64,000 nt of DNA. Origin: Aporrectodea caliginosa (lineage: Eukaryota > Annelida > Clitellata > Crassiclitellata > Lumbricidae). Under the pieces are notes generated by a model. It was not told the DNA's origin. It worked only from the letters and a program-made list of their open reading frames with translations, and did no database searches. The translations under genes and the position numbers were made by a program. The stretch lies in NCBI GenBank assembly GCA_020284085.1, contig JACEVL010000493.1, positions 857,501-921,500 of the forward strand. The letters are read 5' to 3'. Shown piece after piece: positions 22,701-34,283 of this stretch (positions are counted from its first letter, which is position 1; every line of letters starts with the position of its first letter).

Positions 22701-24710
22701 GTTCCAGAACCAACCACGGAAAAGTTGCCATCCTCAATTGTGGAAGAAGGGACATAGAGTGCCTCATAAAATACTTCTGCACAGTCTACGTCACGATATC
22801 ACATAGCCCACTGTAATTGGATTTTGATGCTTTTTCAGTGTGCTGCCCCTAGGCAGGTCCAAGATTGAAACGAAGCCACCCTTCTTTATTTTATAACAGT
22901 TACTTAATTTCTTTACAATTAAAAAGACTGGTCATGATAAAATCCTGGCTTTTGAAATGTACTGCTATAGAAGAATATTGCACCTGAATTGGACAATGAA
23001 GGTGACAAATAAGGAGGTCCGAAGAAGATTACACATAAAGGAAGATCTAATACAGTCAGTAATGAGAAGGAAATTGGGTCTGTTTGGGCATATATGCAGA
23101 ATGGACAATAATAGAAAAATAAAAACTGTCATGATGGGTATGATGGATGGAAGTGGACGAAGAGGAAGACCTAACAGGGAATGGACTGATGACATCAGGG
23201 ATTGGTGCAAACAAGACCTACACAGTTTGAGTGTATTGGCGCAAGACAGAGGATTATGGAAACAGATGACGAATTTTGCATTGGACACCTACGGGCTTTC
23301 GGCCCATGGATCCTGATGATGATGATGACTTAATTTCTTTATATCTTTGTCTGTTTCATTGATCTACCATCCAGTTCAGCATTATATTTCTTGGTCTTCC
23401 AAGTAGTTTCTTCCCATCAGATCTTCCTTCTGGTATTGTCCTCAGGAGCGAATTTCCACGTAGTGTGTGACCACTCCAGCTCAGTTGTCTCTTCTTTATT
23501 GTCTTAATATAAGCGGCACCGTAAAATTACCATAAATTATTGTTAGACGGGAAGCAGTGGCGGCGCCAGGATTTCAGGTCTGGGGGGCTAAAGCTAAAAA
23601 ACCTTCCTTTTGTCCCCTCCTCGCTGTGATTTGCAGTGATTTCCAACTTTTTGGGGTTGAGCCGCAGTTAGGGGCGGGGCTAAGCACCCCCTAGCACCCC
23701 CTGGCGCCGCCACTGACGGGAAGGCGTGTTAAATTAAATTTAATTAATAAAAAAATGCTTAAATGTTAAAATTAAATTACATGGTACAAAACAACTGAAA
23801 CATGAAACATAAAACTAATCTATGGCTTCCACAAGTCTTATAAATCGATCAGGTGCCAACTCATGTCTGACCCTCTGCGATATTGGCCGAATCCACTTTG
23901 AAACTACCGCTGGTGCATGACAGCTGTAAATTAAAATTGAACTGCCATTAGTAAACACGGCTGTAAATTTAATTTAATTTAATTTACAGCCGTGTAGTCC
24001 TATACTTCAGGCACTCTCGAAGACTGCAAAGTCGATTAGCTGAGCACTGTTTAATTACGCCGCGTCATTACAAAGACAACTAGCTTCGCCCTCCTCCTTT
24101 TAGGATGCATGAGACTGGCACGGCTGTAAATTTAATTTTAAAAAATTTAATTTACAGCCTCGATTTAATTTCCAACTGCTCGTGAGTTAGTTATTGCTTA
24201 ACGACGCTGTGTCACAGGAGATATAAATAGCGTCGCCCTCTTCCTTTATCCAGGCTTTGGACTGGCACTAACAGAGTGCGGGTAGTGACGGAGTTGCCAA
24301 CCTCTGCGGTCGTGTGTGTTACATTGAGGTATGTTGAGGTGTGAGGTATAGAGACCTGGGATGAGGTTAGGTCTTTTACAGTAACGTATAAGCTTAGATC
24401 ATTAGCGTCGCCCTCCTCTTTTATCCAGGCTTGTGACTGGCATTACCACGGAACAGGCAGTGGCAGAGGTTTTACACAGCTGAATTTGGTAGGGGTCTGT
24501 TTAATGCGTTTTAGAGGTTGGTTTTTATTTCAGTTGTTCATAGTTCAGTTGAAACTTCATAGTGTTTAAGATACAGTGTGAGACAAGCGTCTATCTCTTT
24601 GGGTTGGGCAGGCCAGAACTATTATTGACCGTTGCAATTTTATTAACCGTCATATTAATTTTGTTTTTACAGGTTCCACTGTTTCCGATGTAACCTTCAA
24701 AGAAGTGTAA
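19541..24710 (+). CDS. Secreted ILEI/PANDER-domain (FAM3-like) protein, three exons
   Basis: Exons 19541-19748, 22017-22499 and 24673-24710 join in phase 1 at both introns (GT...AG) to give 242 codons and a stop. Residues 1-23 are a signal peptide (hydrophobic CMLLMVMF core, likely cut after ANA). Residues about 45-62 are a short amphipathic coiled coil (SRLEARLTSIERRL). From about residue 110 the pattern fits the ILEI/PANDER domain of FAM3 cytokine-like proteins: a strand GVTILELD, a FDTW motif, GTIIVGVTVD, then LSGLRVRDKFAFIIQIG. FAM3 proteins are secreted signalling molecules; the coiled coil suggests this one forms oligomers. The exact function in this animal is unknown. The start has a promoter upstream, and two AATAAA signals follow the stop. 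No frame damage is seen. Confidence 0.8.
19776..19990 (+). mobile_element. tRNA-derived SINE in intron 1
   Basis: The head has an A box (TGGTTAGAGCGCTTGG) and a B box (GGGTTCGAACCTC). The body continues gatcttgagcaagtgcttca. The acceptor arms do not pair, so it is a SINE and not a tRNA gene. Confidence 0.7.
20193..20655. mobile_element. PIF/Harbinger-type MITE in intron 1
   Basis: Perfect 27-bp inverted termini (20193-20219 against 20629-20655; they start GGGGCCGTCCATAAATGACG) and a TTA target duplication on both sides (20190-20192, 20656-20658). A 3-bp TWA duplication is typical of PIF/Harbinger. The perfect ends suggest recent insertion. No transposase is encoded. Confidence 0.85.
20812..20926. 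repeat. (CATA)n microsatellite
   Basis: About 28 tetranucleotide units with one CATG variant, in intron 1 of the ILEI-like gene. Confidence 0.97.
21232..21352 (-). mobile_element. tRNA-derived SINE head, minus strand
   Basis: Read on the minus strand: A-box-like ATTCGTTAGAGCGGTCGC and B-box GGGTTCGATCC, then a body containing ttgagcaggttcttcactc like that of the SINE at 19776. Confidence 0.65.
21509..21868. mobile_element. hAT-type MITE in intron 1
   Basis: Termini CAGTGCTTCTCAAAG and, inverted, CAGTGCTTCCCAAAC. Flanked by ctctagag and ctctaggg, an 8-bp target duplication with one later change. The interior is rich in (c/t)cggtccg blocks. Non-coding. Confidence 0.85.
22017..22499 (+). CDS. 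ILEI-like gene, exon 2
   Basis: Bounded by TTAACAG| and |GTAAGT; 483 nt keeps the frame. Contains almost the whole ILEI/PANDER domain. Confidence 0.85.
22930..23330 (+). mobile_element. Non-LTR retrotransposon 3' end in intron 2
   Basis: A clean frame from about 22957 to 23316 carries the post-RT tail of a LINE family: KLGLFGHICRM, then RRGRPNREWTDDIRDW. It ends in a short (TGA)n tail. The same family is on the minus strand at 40935-41160. It is inside the gene intron and is not part of the host protein. Confidence 0.8.
23555..23715. mobile_element. hAT-type MITE in intron 2
   Basis: Ends CAGTGGCGGCGCCAGG and CCTGGCGCCGCCACTG are exact inverted repeats. Both flanks are ACGGGAAG, a perfect 8-bp target duplication. 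Confidence 0.9.
24042..24480 (+). repeat. Three R1 copies in intron 2
   Basis: Cores near 24042-24122, 24203-24290 and 24395-24460, all plus orientation and spaced about 160-190 bp, each followed by a gtagtg(a/g)c(g)gag block. Between the first two is a short TTTAATTTAA-rich inverted stretch. Confidence 0.7.
24673..24710 (+). CDS. ILEI-like gene, exon 3
   Basis: After a TTTTTACAG acceptor, 38 nt finish the split Gly codon, add 11 more codons and end at TAA. The frame agreement with exon 2 supports the exon despite its length. Confidence 0.7.
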
Positions 24711-24965
24711 GGCGTCAACAACATGAAACGTGCACGATAGCGTTTCTGTTAAAACGAAACGAAAGTAAAGAGATATGTGATTCGTGCAGTTGAAGGAACA
24801 CTTTTCTAGTTACCCCAAATTTGCTATAGCTTGTTAATAATTGTAAAATTTTGACGCTAAAGCAACGCAGTATATGCGATTTTTAATACAGTGGTGGATT
24901 CCTTATAAACACAAACGAGACTTTGATCTAGCGCGATACACTCCAAAGAACGGAGAAACGTCAAA

Positions 24966-24985
24966 AATAAAGATTAAAAAATAAA
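24966..24985 (+). terminator. Poly(A) signals of the ILEI-like gene
   Basis: AATAAA at 24966-24971 and 24980-24985, about 260 nt after the stop codon. Confidence 0.6.
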
Positions 24986-26380
24986 CATTATATTTGATTT
25001 AAAACTTCGAGCGAAAGGACAATGAATAAATAATATCTCTTGATGACATGACTTAAATGATAACATATGAGTTTAAGCATTTTGAACTGTGTTTTTCTGG
25101 TTTGGTGTCTTTTAGTTATTCTAGTATTTTTCTATGATTTCACAGTATCACTTACAACGTAAGTGCAGAATGTAGGCCTACTATAGAAATCAAAGTCGTT
25201 AGCCTACACTGTCCTGCCATGCTGTGCATGTTACATTATCATACAACTTAGTTACAAGACACTAATAATTATGTCTAACTTCTGTGACTGGAATCGATGG
25301 ATGTCCTCAATAAGTTCATTTTCACACCTACTAGACTACTATTAGGGAAGAATTAGAAGGTTAATAATTTAATAATATTATTGTAAGCTAACCTTAAAAG
25401 TAGAGTACTGGTATTAACTGGCCGGGACAAAACACTCAAACTACTGGGACAAATCTTAATCTGGTATTTTTCAAGAAAATGGTGAGCCACGGTGCCGAAG
25501 GCGTCTGAGCAAAATGGGGTAGTGATCTGCATGGGAAGCCAGGAAGCTCAGGAAGCCAGTCCCCAGAAAAGTTTTGCGAAACTAAATCTTAAATTGTGCA
25601 TTTGAAGCATGCAAACAGTCTAATTAGGCTTATGAAATCTTAATTTTGATATTCGTTGTCAGTCACGGACATCACATAAAACTGATTAAGCCTTAAGCAA
25701 CATAGGCGTAGCTACATGAAGGCAGGAGGAGGCAATTGCCTCCTCTTGGTTTTTCCATATAGTGGAGTTTCAATTGATCAACGACGCAAATGACCAGGAT
25801 TTTGGCAAGTTGCCTCCTCTTGAATTGAAGTGTCGTGTTTCGTTGTTAGGCGCCTGTGTTCGAGGTCAAGTGGTAAAGTGGGGAAAAAATGATCTAATGA
25901 CTAAAAAAAAGTCATCGGATTTTTTTCAAGAAAAGTCTGAAAGAAGGTCATCGGAGTTTACAAAAGTATAAAGGTGTCATCGTCGGAGTTAAAAAAATTT
26001 AATGTGTAAAAAAAAGGTAATTGCATTAATTATGCCGCCTAAGTGTGGGATAGCTTGGGAAGTACGCTAGCCTATATGCATTTGCGATTTTTCTTGTAAT
26101 CGTAATCTCCAAACTTCTAAAGCGCCACTCGAAAACCATGCGCAGGGCACCAGCTTATTCACGAGAGTTGTAGTCCTGTATGCCTTACCAAGTTGCAACC
26201 GCAAAAGCAAGAAAGCCCTTTGGTCCGAATTACTGTTTCGTTTTAAGCCTTCTTAATGTTACAAACAGGCAGTTGCGATTACCGGTACTGTTTGCCTTTA
26301 ATCTCGTTTCAGCTATCGTTATTTTGCTTCTTTGGGACCCGCGAACCAGCAGCTTGATTTAAATATTCGTCATCTCTCCC
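24986..26380. other. No gene seen
   Basis: AT-rich intergenic sequence. Near 25703-25830 there are AGGAGGCAA/TTGCCTCCTC inverted blocks like those of the MITE at 232. Short ORFs at 25762 and 26180 lack family features. Confidence 0.5.
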
Positions 26381-26837
26381 CTCAATTGCTGCAACTGTGC
26401 CCTATCCGGTCTCCCTTCATCGGCGCTCCAACACCTGTCCTCAGTTCTACACAGTGCCGATCGCCTGATAAAACGTCTTGGTCCCAGAGATCACATCGCG
26501 CCTACATTGCAACAGCTTAACTGGCTCCCCATCCGCGCCCGTATCGCCTTCTAAATCCCCCTCCTCATGTATCACATCCACTCTGAAGACCTCTCCCTCA
26601 TACGTGGCATCCATGGTTACACCGTGTTCTGTTTCCAATAATCTACTAGAAGACTCCGATCGTCCACGCGAAGCGATTATACCGTAGGCCTACTTCGCAC
26701 AGGCCGGAAGTATGGAAATCGTGCTTCCTCGGTCTCAGGACCCTTAGAATGAAACGGTCTTCCAACTTCAGTTCGCCAGTGCACATCTGTTGCTCAATTT
26801 AAATCAAAATTAAAAACCCATCTATTCAAATTGCCTC
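26381..26837 (+). mobile_element. L2/CR1-like LINE 3' coding end, broken
   Basis: Across frames the plus strand reads NWLPIRARIAF, then later SVAQFKSKLKTHLFKLP, the usual end of L2-type reverse transcriptase ORFs. Stops and frame changes show it is dead. The 20-bp satellite starts directly at its C-terminal codons. Confidence 0.75.
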
Positions 26838-29800
26838 GTACTCCATCGGTTTGCCTCGTAGCGGTACTCTATCGGTTTGGCTTGTACTCTATTGGTTTGG
26901 CTTCCACTCTATCGGTTTGCCTCGTACTCTATCGGTTTGTCTCGTACTATATCGGGTTGCCTCGTACTCCATCGGTTTGCCTCGTTACTCTATCGCTTTG
27001 GCCTGTACTCTATCGGTTTGTTTGGCCTGTACTCTATCGGTTTGGCTTGTACTCTATCGGTTTGTTTGACCTGTACTCCATCGGTTTCGTCTGTACTCTA
27101 TCGGTTTGGTCTTGTACTCTATCGGTTTGCCTCGTACTCTATCGGTTTGGCCTGTACTCTAATCGGTTTGGCCTGTACTCTATCGGTTTGGTGTGTACTC
27201 TATCGGTTTGGCCTGTACTCTATCGGTTTGGCCTGCACTCAAACGGTTTGGCCTGTACTTCATCGGTTTGGGCTGTACTCTATCGGTTTGGCCTGTACTC
27301 TATCGGTTTGGCTTGTACTCTATCGGTTTGGCCTGTACTCTATCGGTTTGGCCTGTACTCTATCGGTTTGGCCTGTACTCTATCGGTTTGGCCTGTACTC
27401 TATCGCTTTGGCCTGTACTCTATCGGTTTGGCCTGTACTCTGTTTGGCCTGTACTCTATCGGTCTGGCCTGTACTCTAGCGGTTTGTTTGGCCTGTACTC
27501 TATCGGTTTGGCCTGTACTCTATCGGTTTGGTCTGTACTCTATCGGTTTGGGCTGTACTCTATCGGTTTGGCCTGTACTCTATCGGTTTGGCCTGTACTC
27601 TATCGGTTTGGCCTGTACTCTATCGTTTGGCCTGTCTGGCCTGTACTCTATCGGTTTGGCTTGTACTCTATCGGTTTGCCCTGTACTCTATCGGTTTGGC
27701 CTGTACTCTATCGGTTTGGCCTGTACTCTATCGGTTTGGCCTGTACTCTATCGGTTTGGCCTGTACTCTATCGGTTTGGCCTGTACTCTATCGGTTTGGC
27801 CTGTACTCTATCGGTTTGGCCTGTACTCTATCGGTTCGGTTTGGCCTGTACTCTATCGGTTTGGCTTGTACTCTATCGGTTTGGCCTGTACTCTATCGGT
27901 TTGGCCTGTACTCTATCGGGTTTGGCCTGTACTCTATCGGTTTGGCCTGTACTCTATCGGGGCCCTGTACTCTATCGGTTTGGCCTGTACTCTATCGGTT
28001 TGGCCTGTACTCTATCGGTTTGGCCTGTACTCTATCGGTTTGTTTGGCCTGTACTCTATCGGTTTGGCCTGTACTCTATCGGTTTGGCCTGTACTCTATC
28101 GGTTTGGCGTGTACTCTATCGGTTTGGCTATCTGTACTCTATCGGTTTGGCGTGTACTCTATCGGTTTGGCCTGTACTCTATCGGTTTGGCTTGTACTCT
28201 ATCGGTTTGGCCTGTACTCTATCGGTTTGGCCTGTACTCTATCGGTTTGGCCTGTACTCTATCGGTTTGGCCTGTACTCTATCGGTTTGGCCTGTACTCT
28301 ATCGGTTTGGCCTGTACTCTATCGGTTTGGCCTGTACTCTATCGGTTTGGGGTGTACTCTATCGGTTTGGCCTGTACTCTATCGGTTTGGCTTGTACTCT
28401 ATCGGTTTGGCCTGTACTCTATCGGTTTGGCCTGTACTCTATCGGTTTGGCCTGTACTCTATCGGTTTGGCCTGTACTCTATCGGTTTGTTTGGCCTGTA
28501 CTCTATCGTTTTTGGCCTGTACTCTATCGGTTTGGCCTGTACTCTATCGGTTTGGCCTGTACTCTATCGGTTTGGCCTGTACTCTATCAGTTTGGCGTGT
28601 ACTCTATCGGTTTGGCGTGTACTCTATCAATTTTGGTCTGTACTCTATCGGTTTGGCGTGTACTCTATCGGTTTGGCCTGTACTCTAACGGTTTGGCCTG
28701 TACTCTATCGGTTTGATGTGTTCTCTATCTGTTTAGCCTGCACCCTAACAGTTTGGCCGTGTACTCTATCGGTTTGGCCTGTACTCTATCACTTTGGCCT
28801 GTACTCTATCGGTTTGGCCTGTACTCTATCGGTTTGGCCTGGTTTGGCCTATACTCTATCGGTTTGGCCTGTACTCTATCGGTTTGGCCTGTACTCTATC
28901 GGTTTGGCGTGTACTCTATCGGTTTGGCGTGTACTCTATCGATTTGGCGTGTACTCTATCGGTTTGGCCTGTACTCTATTGGTTTGGCCTGTACTCTATC
29001 GGTTTGGCCTGTACTCTATCGGTTTGGCCTGTACTCTATCGGTTTGGCCTGTACTCTATCGGTTTGGCCTGTACTCTATCGGTTTGGCCTGTACTCTATC
29101 GGTTTGGCCTGTACTCTATCGGTTTGGCTTGTACTGTACTCTATCGGTTTGGCCTGTACTCTATCGGTTTGGCCTGTACTCTATCGGTTTGGCCTGTACT
29201 CTATCGGTTTGGCCTGTACTCTATATGTTTGATGTGTTCTCTATCTGTTTAGCCTGCACCCTAACAGTTTGGCGTGTACTCTATCGGTTTGGCGTGTACT
29301 CTATCACTTTGGCCTGTACTCTATCGGTTTGGTCTGTACTCTCTCGGTTTGTTTGGCCTGTACTCTATCTGTCTGGCCTATACTCTATCGGTTTGGCGTG
29401 TACTCTATCGGTTTCTTTGCCATGTACACCATCGGCTTGCCTGTACTCTATCGGTTTGGCGTGTACTCTATCGGTTTTGGCCTGTACTCTGTCGGTTTGG
29501 CGTGTACACTATCGGTTTGGCGTGTACTCTATCGGTTTGGCGTGTACTCTATCGGTTTGGCGTGTACTCTATCGGTTTGGTGTGTACTCTATCGGTTTGG
29601 CGTGTACTCTATCGGTTTGGCCTGTACTCTATCGGTTTGGGTTGTACTCTATCGGTTTGGCTTGCACTCTATCGGTTTGGCCTGTACTCTATCGGTTTGG
29701 CCTGTACTCTATCGGTTTGCCATGTACTCAATCGGTTTGGCCTGTACACTTTCGGTTTGTTTGGCCTGTACTCTATCGGTTTGGCTTGTACACTATCGGT

Positions 29801-32298
29801 TTGTTTGACCTGTACTCTCTCGGTTTCGTCTGTACTCTATCGGTTTGTCTTGTACTCTATCGGTTTGCCTCGTACTCTATCGGTTTGCCTGTACTATATC
29901 GGTTTTGCCTGTACTCTATCGGTTTGGCCTGTACTCTATCGGTTTGGTTGTACTCTATCGGTTTGGCTTGTACTCTATCGGTTTGGCTTGTACTCTATCG
30001 GTTTGGCTCGTACTCTATCGGTTTGCCTCGTACTATATCGGGTTGCCTCGTACTCCATCGGTTTGCCTCGTAGCCGTACTCTATCGGTTTGCCTTGTACT
30101 CTATGGGTTTGGCCTGTACTCTATCGGTTTGGCCTGTACTCTATCGGTTTGGCCTGTACTCTATCGGTGTCGTTTGGCCTGTACTCTATCGGTTTGGCCT
30201 GTACTCTATCGGTTTGTTTGGCCTGTACTCCTATCGGTTTGGCCTGTACTCTATCGGTTTGGTCTGTACACTATCGGTTTCGCCTGTACTCCATCGGTTT
30301 GGCCTGTACTCTATCGGTTTGGCCTGTACTCTATCGGTTTGGCCTGTACTCTATCGGTTTGGCCTGTACTCTATCGGTTTGGCCTGTACTCTATCGGTTT
30401 GGCCTGTACTCTATCGGTTTGGCCTGTACTCTATCGGGTTTGGCCTGTACTCTATCGGTTTGGCCTGTACTCTATCGGTTTGGCGGTTTGTACTCTATCG
30501 GTTTGGCCTGTACTCTATCGGTTTGGCCTGTACTCTATCGGTTTGGCCTGTACTCTATCGGTTTGGCCTGTACTCTATCGGTTTGGCCTGTACTCTATCG
30601 GTTTGGCCTGTACTCTATCGGTTTGGCCTGTACTCTATCGGTTTGGCCTGTACTCTATGTTTGGCCTGTACTCTATCGGTTTGGCCTGTACTCTATCGGT
30701 TTGGCCTGTACTCTATCGGTTTGCTCTGTACTCTATCGGTTTGGCCTGTACTCTATCGGTTTGGCCTGTACTCTATCGGTTTGGCCTGTACTCTATCGGT
30801 TTGGCCTGTACTCTATCGGTTTGGCCTGTACTCTATCGGTTTGGCCTGTACTCTATCGGTTTGTTTGGCCTGTACTCTATCGGTTTGGCCTGTACTCTAT
30901 CGGTTTGGCCTGTACTCTATCGGGTTTGGCCTGTACTCTATCGGTTTGGCCTGTACTCTATCGGTTTGGCCTGTACTCTATCGGTTTGGCCTGTACTCTA
31001 TCGGTTTGGCCTGTACTCTATCGGTTTGGCCTGTACTCTATCGGTTTGGCCTGTACTCTATCGGTTTGGCCTGTACTCTATCGGTTTGGCCTGTACTCTA
31101 TCGGTTTGGCCTGTACTCTATCGGTTTGGCCGTGTACTCTATCGGTTTGGCCTGTACTCTATCGGTTTGGCCTGTACTCTATCGGTTTGGCCTGTACTCT
31201 ATCGGTTTGGCCTGTACTCTATCGGTTTGGCCTGTACTCTATCGGTTTGGCCTGTACTCTATCGGTTTGGCCTGTACTCTATCGGTTTGGCCTGTACTCT
31301 ATCGGTTTGGCCTGTACTACTCTATCGGTTTGGCCTGTACTCTATCGGTTTTGTTTGTACCTGTACTCTATCGGTTTGGCCTGTACTCTATCGGTTTGGC
31401 CTGTACTCTATCGGTTTGGCCTGTACTCTATCGGTTTGCCCTGTACTCTATCGGTTTGCCGTGTACTCTATCGGTTTGGCCTGTACTCTATCGGTTTGGC
31501 TTGTACTCTATCGGTTTGGCCTGTACTCTATCGGTTTGGCCTGTACTCTATCGGTTTGGCCTGTACTCTATCGGTTTGGCCTGTACTCTATCGGTTTGTA
31601 CTCTATCGGTTTGGCGTGTACTCTATCGGTTTGGCCTGTACTCTATCGGTTTGGCCTGTACTCTATCGGTTTGGCCTGTACTCTATCGGTTTGGCCTGTA
31701 CTCTATCGGTTTGGCCTGTACTCTATCGGTTTGGCCTGTACTCTATCGGTTTGGCCTGTACTCTATCGGTTTGGCCTGTACTCTATCGGTTTGGCCTGTA
31801 CTCTATCGGTTTGGCCTGTACTCTATCGGTTTGGCCTGTACTCTATCGGTTTGGCCTGTACTCTATCGGTTTGGCCTGTACTCTATCGGTTTGGCCTGTA
31901 CTCTATCGGTTTGGCCTGTACTCTATCGGTTTGGCCTGTACTCTATCGGTTTGGCCTGTACTCTATCGGTTTGGCCTGTACTCTATCGGTTTGGGTCTGT
32001 ACTCTATCGGTTTGGCCTGTACTCTATCGGTTTGGCCTGTACTCTATCGGTTTGGCCTGTACTCTATCGGTTTGGCGCCTGTACTCTATCGGTTTGGCTT
32101 GTACTCTATCGGTTTGGCCTTGTACTCTATCGGTTTGGCCTGTACTCTATCGGTTTGGCCTGTACTCTATCGGTTTGTTTGGCCTGTACTCTATCGGTTT
32201 GGCCTGTACTCTATCGGTTTGGCGTGTACTCTATCGGTTTGGCCTGTACTCTATCGGTTTAGCCTGTACTCTATCGGTTTGGCGTGTACTTTATCAGT
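26838..32298. repeat. 20-bp satellite array, about 270 units
   Basis: The unit is tttggcctgtactctatcgg. Most central units are identical; edge units differ (cctcgtac..., ccatcgg). A distinctive variant block (ctatatcgggttgcctcg) occurs at about 26947 and again at 30029, so the array contains a large internal duplication. The plus strand has no stop in any frame of the unit, so frames of 1080, 1016 and 805 codons arise that code for a 20-residue repeat (period 60 nt). The minus strand has a stop in every frame. I do not call a gene: there is no start context, no signal and no frame preference. Confidence 0.95.
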
Positions 32299-33143
32299 GG
32301 ACATTACATAGGGATGCGTTGTAATACCTCATAGTAGTGGCATTATTTCATTATGAGTTAATAGGGTAGGCCCTATACATAGTCCTGTATCTCAGCGAAG
32401 GCTTGAGCGTGGGAGCTCACGACATAAAATGATAATTAGCAATAACGTGAGTTAACTGCAAGAATGAAAGTGGCAACAATGGGTTCCCTGAAGTGGTGTT
32501 ATGTATCGATGTCTAGAAGGATAAGTGCATCCACTCATCAGTCGTATAAGTACTATAAAGGAACTTCTACCCTCTGCCCTCTAGTTACAAGTTCCTCAAC
32601 GTCAGACCTGATATTTGTATATACTAGACCAACGTCTGTATGAATAGTGTCATTGTGTAAACTCAGCCATTGCATAAAATGGACATTTCCTGCCTTTGTA
32701 TCTGATGATCAAAAACGGACAGTTGGTCTTAATGGAAACAGTAGACAAAAATGTAGGCCTAAATATAAAATTATGTAAATTACGAAAACAGTTACTAACA
32801 ATCGCTTGATTGTAATATAATTTAATGAGTGTGTGCCACAAACAGGGTGTACGTTAGTTTTGTTACATTGGTTCTAAAATATCGCTCAATCCATCAGATT
32901 GAAATTTAATTAGATGTAATCCATAACAGTACTGTGATCCTCTCCTAAAGAGAGAAACGTCCTTAATTAGGCCTATATTTTGGAATAGGCCTATATATTA
33001 GTGTATTTGCAGTCACTAACATTATTATAGACGAGTTTGTAAACGATGTTAGCCTACTGCAATGTATATTTTAAAACCTGTGTTTGTATTTTAAATATGT
33101 TTCAATAACTGACTAGACTGAAAACTGTTTTTGTTGTTACCAG

Positions 33144-33206
33144 GATGTATTTCTTATATGTTTTTCAATCGACAGTCCAGATTCCTTGAAGAATGTCAGA
33201 GAAAAG
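33144..33206 (+). CDS. Rac-like copy C, exon 4
   Basis: Intact 21 codons, DVFLICFSIDSP... to ...NVREK, between ACCAG| and |GTCTGG. Equivalent to Rac1 residues 76-96. Confidence 0.75.
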
Positions 33207-33368
33207 GTCTGGTTAACAATTTTTTTCCTGGACTTAGACGTGCGGTGGCAATTGACACAGATTTGAAATATTAACTTCGAATGTTCAGTTTCTGAGTTTC
33301 TGCCAGTTAAATTACCCATGGTAGAATTGTTCATAGATGACTAGTGTTTTAAAGTGCATAGGCTGTTA

Positions 33369-33640
33369 GGGGTCATCCATTAATTATGTCAACAAAATGG
33401 TGGAAGGGGAAGTTTTGTAAAGTTTGACAGTTGTTGACAAGGGGAGGGGTGTTCAATAAAAATTGACGTCAGCAATTTTTTTTAATGCATCGACACAGAC
33501 CATTCAGAATGGTAGCTTAAACGTTAACGTAATAATATGCATAATTTTATCGGGGGTCCTTGAATGTTTGGCAGTTGTTGACAAGGGAGGAGCGGGTCAA
33601 AACTGCCTAAAATTTGTTGACATATTTAACTGTTGACCCC
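33369..33640. mobile_element. PIF/Harbinger-type MITE in copy C intron 4
   Basis: Left TTA (33366-33368) then GGGGTCATCCATTAATTATG; the right end is the inverted match, ending GACCCC. The right TTA is damaged. The same insertion is in copy B (57663-57938) and is absent from copy A, which has a single TTA at the site. Confidence 0.75.
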
Positions 33641-33981
33641 AGTTCTTACAATGCTTCCTCTATTAGTAGTCATTTAGTTTTGATGACTCTATTTGTAAAT
33701 GTAAATTTGTGTAGTGCCTCCTTAAAAGTAACAAATTTATACTGAATTTTAGATAGCCTGTATACCAAGGTATAACACTTTAATGTGATGTCTGCTGAAA
33801 GCAGGCGCCAGCATTGTAGGAATGCTCATGTACATTAACTGTTTACTATCACAAGATCGTCAGCTACCACCAGAAATGCTTGTCCACCGAATAGTTGCGA
33901 TATAATTTAGTGAGTGTCTGCCATGAACAGAGGTAGGCCTAGCATTTATTTGACAATATAGTTTATTGATTAACTTTTTAG

Positions 33982-34117
33982 TGGTACCCAGAAGTAAGTC
34001 ACCACTGTCCTTCAACTCCAATTGTTCTTCTGGGGGACAAAGCTTGATTTGCGAGAAGACAAGGATACCTTTGAAAGACTCAGTAGGAGCAGACAATCGC
34101 CGATCACCTATAAGCAG
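33982..34117 (+). pseudogene. Rac-like copy C, exon 5, frameshifted
   Basis: 136 nt instead of 135. It starts [15 protein letters not shown] and loses frame at the extra G in 34032-34036, within the G-T-K-L-D guanine-binding motif. Confidence 0.85.
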
Positions 34118-34164
34118 GTTGGAACCTGTTCTTGATTATTTGTGTCCAACATACTGCAAGAGTC

Positions 34165-34224
34165 TACCGATTATCTTGGTCGAGTGTCAGTGCAAAGGTC
34201 GGGGTTCAAATCTCCTCCATGGCG
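34165..34224 (+). mobile_element. Old tRNA-like SINE relic in intron 5
   Basis: An A-box-like and a B-box-like block (GGGGTTCAAATCTCC) are present. The same relic is in copy A at 48361-48420 and copy B at 58466-58525, so it predates all the gene duplications. Confidence 0.5.
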
Positions 34225-34283
34225 TAGAGAGGTGTTGAGAATTCTGCACCATGTGTGGCCCTTAGAGAACTAAGCTATAAAAT

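Noticed and set aside
22957..23316. Extra exon of the ILEI-like gene
   Set aside because: The frame matches a LINE C-terminal region (GRPNREWTDDIRDW) and ends in a (TGA)n tail.
26838..32298. CRISPR-like array
   Set aside because: Units are contiguous with no unique spacers, in a eukaryotic context.
26831..32324. Plus-strand ORFs of 1080, 1016, 805 and 740 codons as giant repeat proteins
   Set aside because: They are three frames of one 20-bp satellite without stops; units with indels switch frames freely, and there is no promoter, start context or signal peptide.
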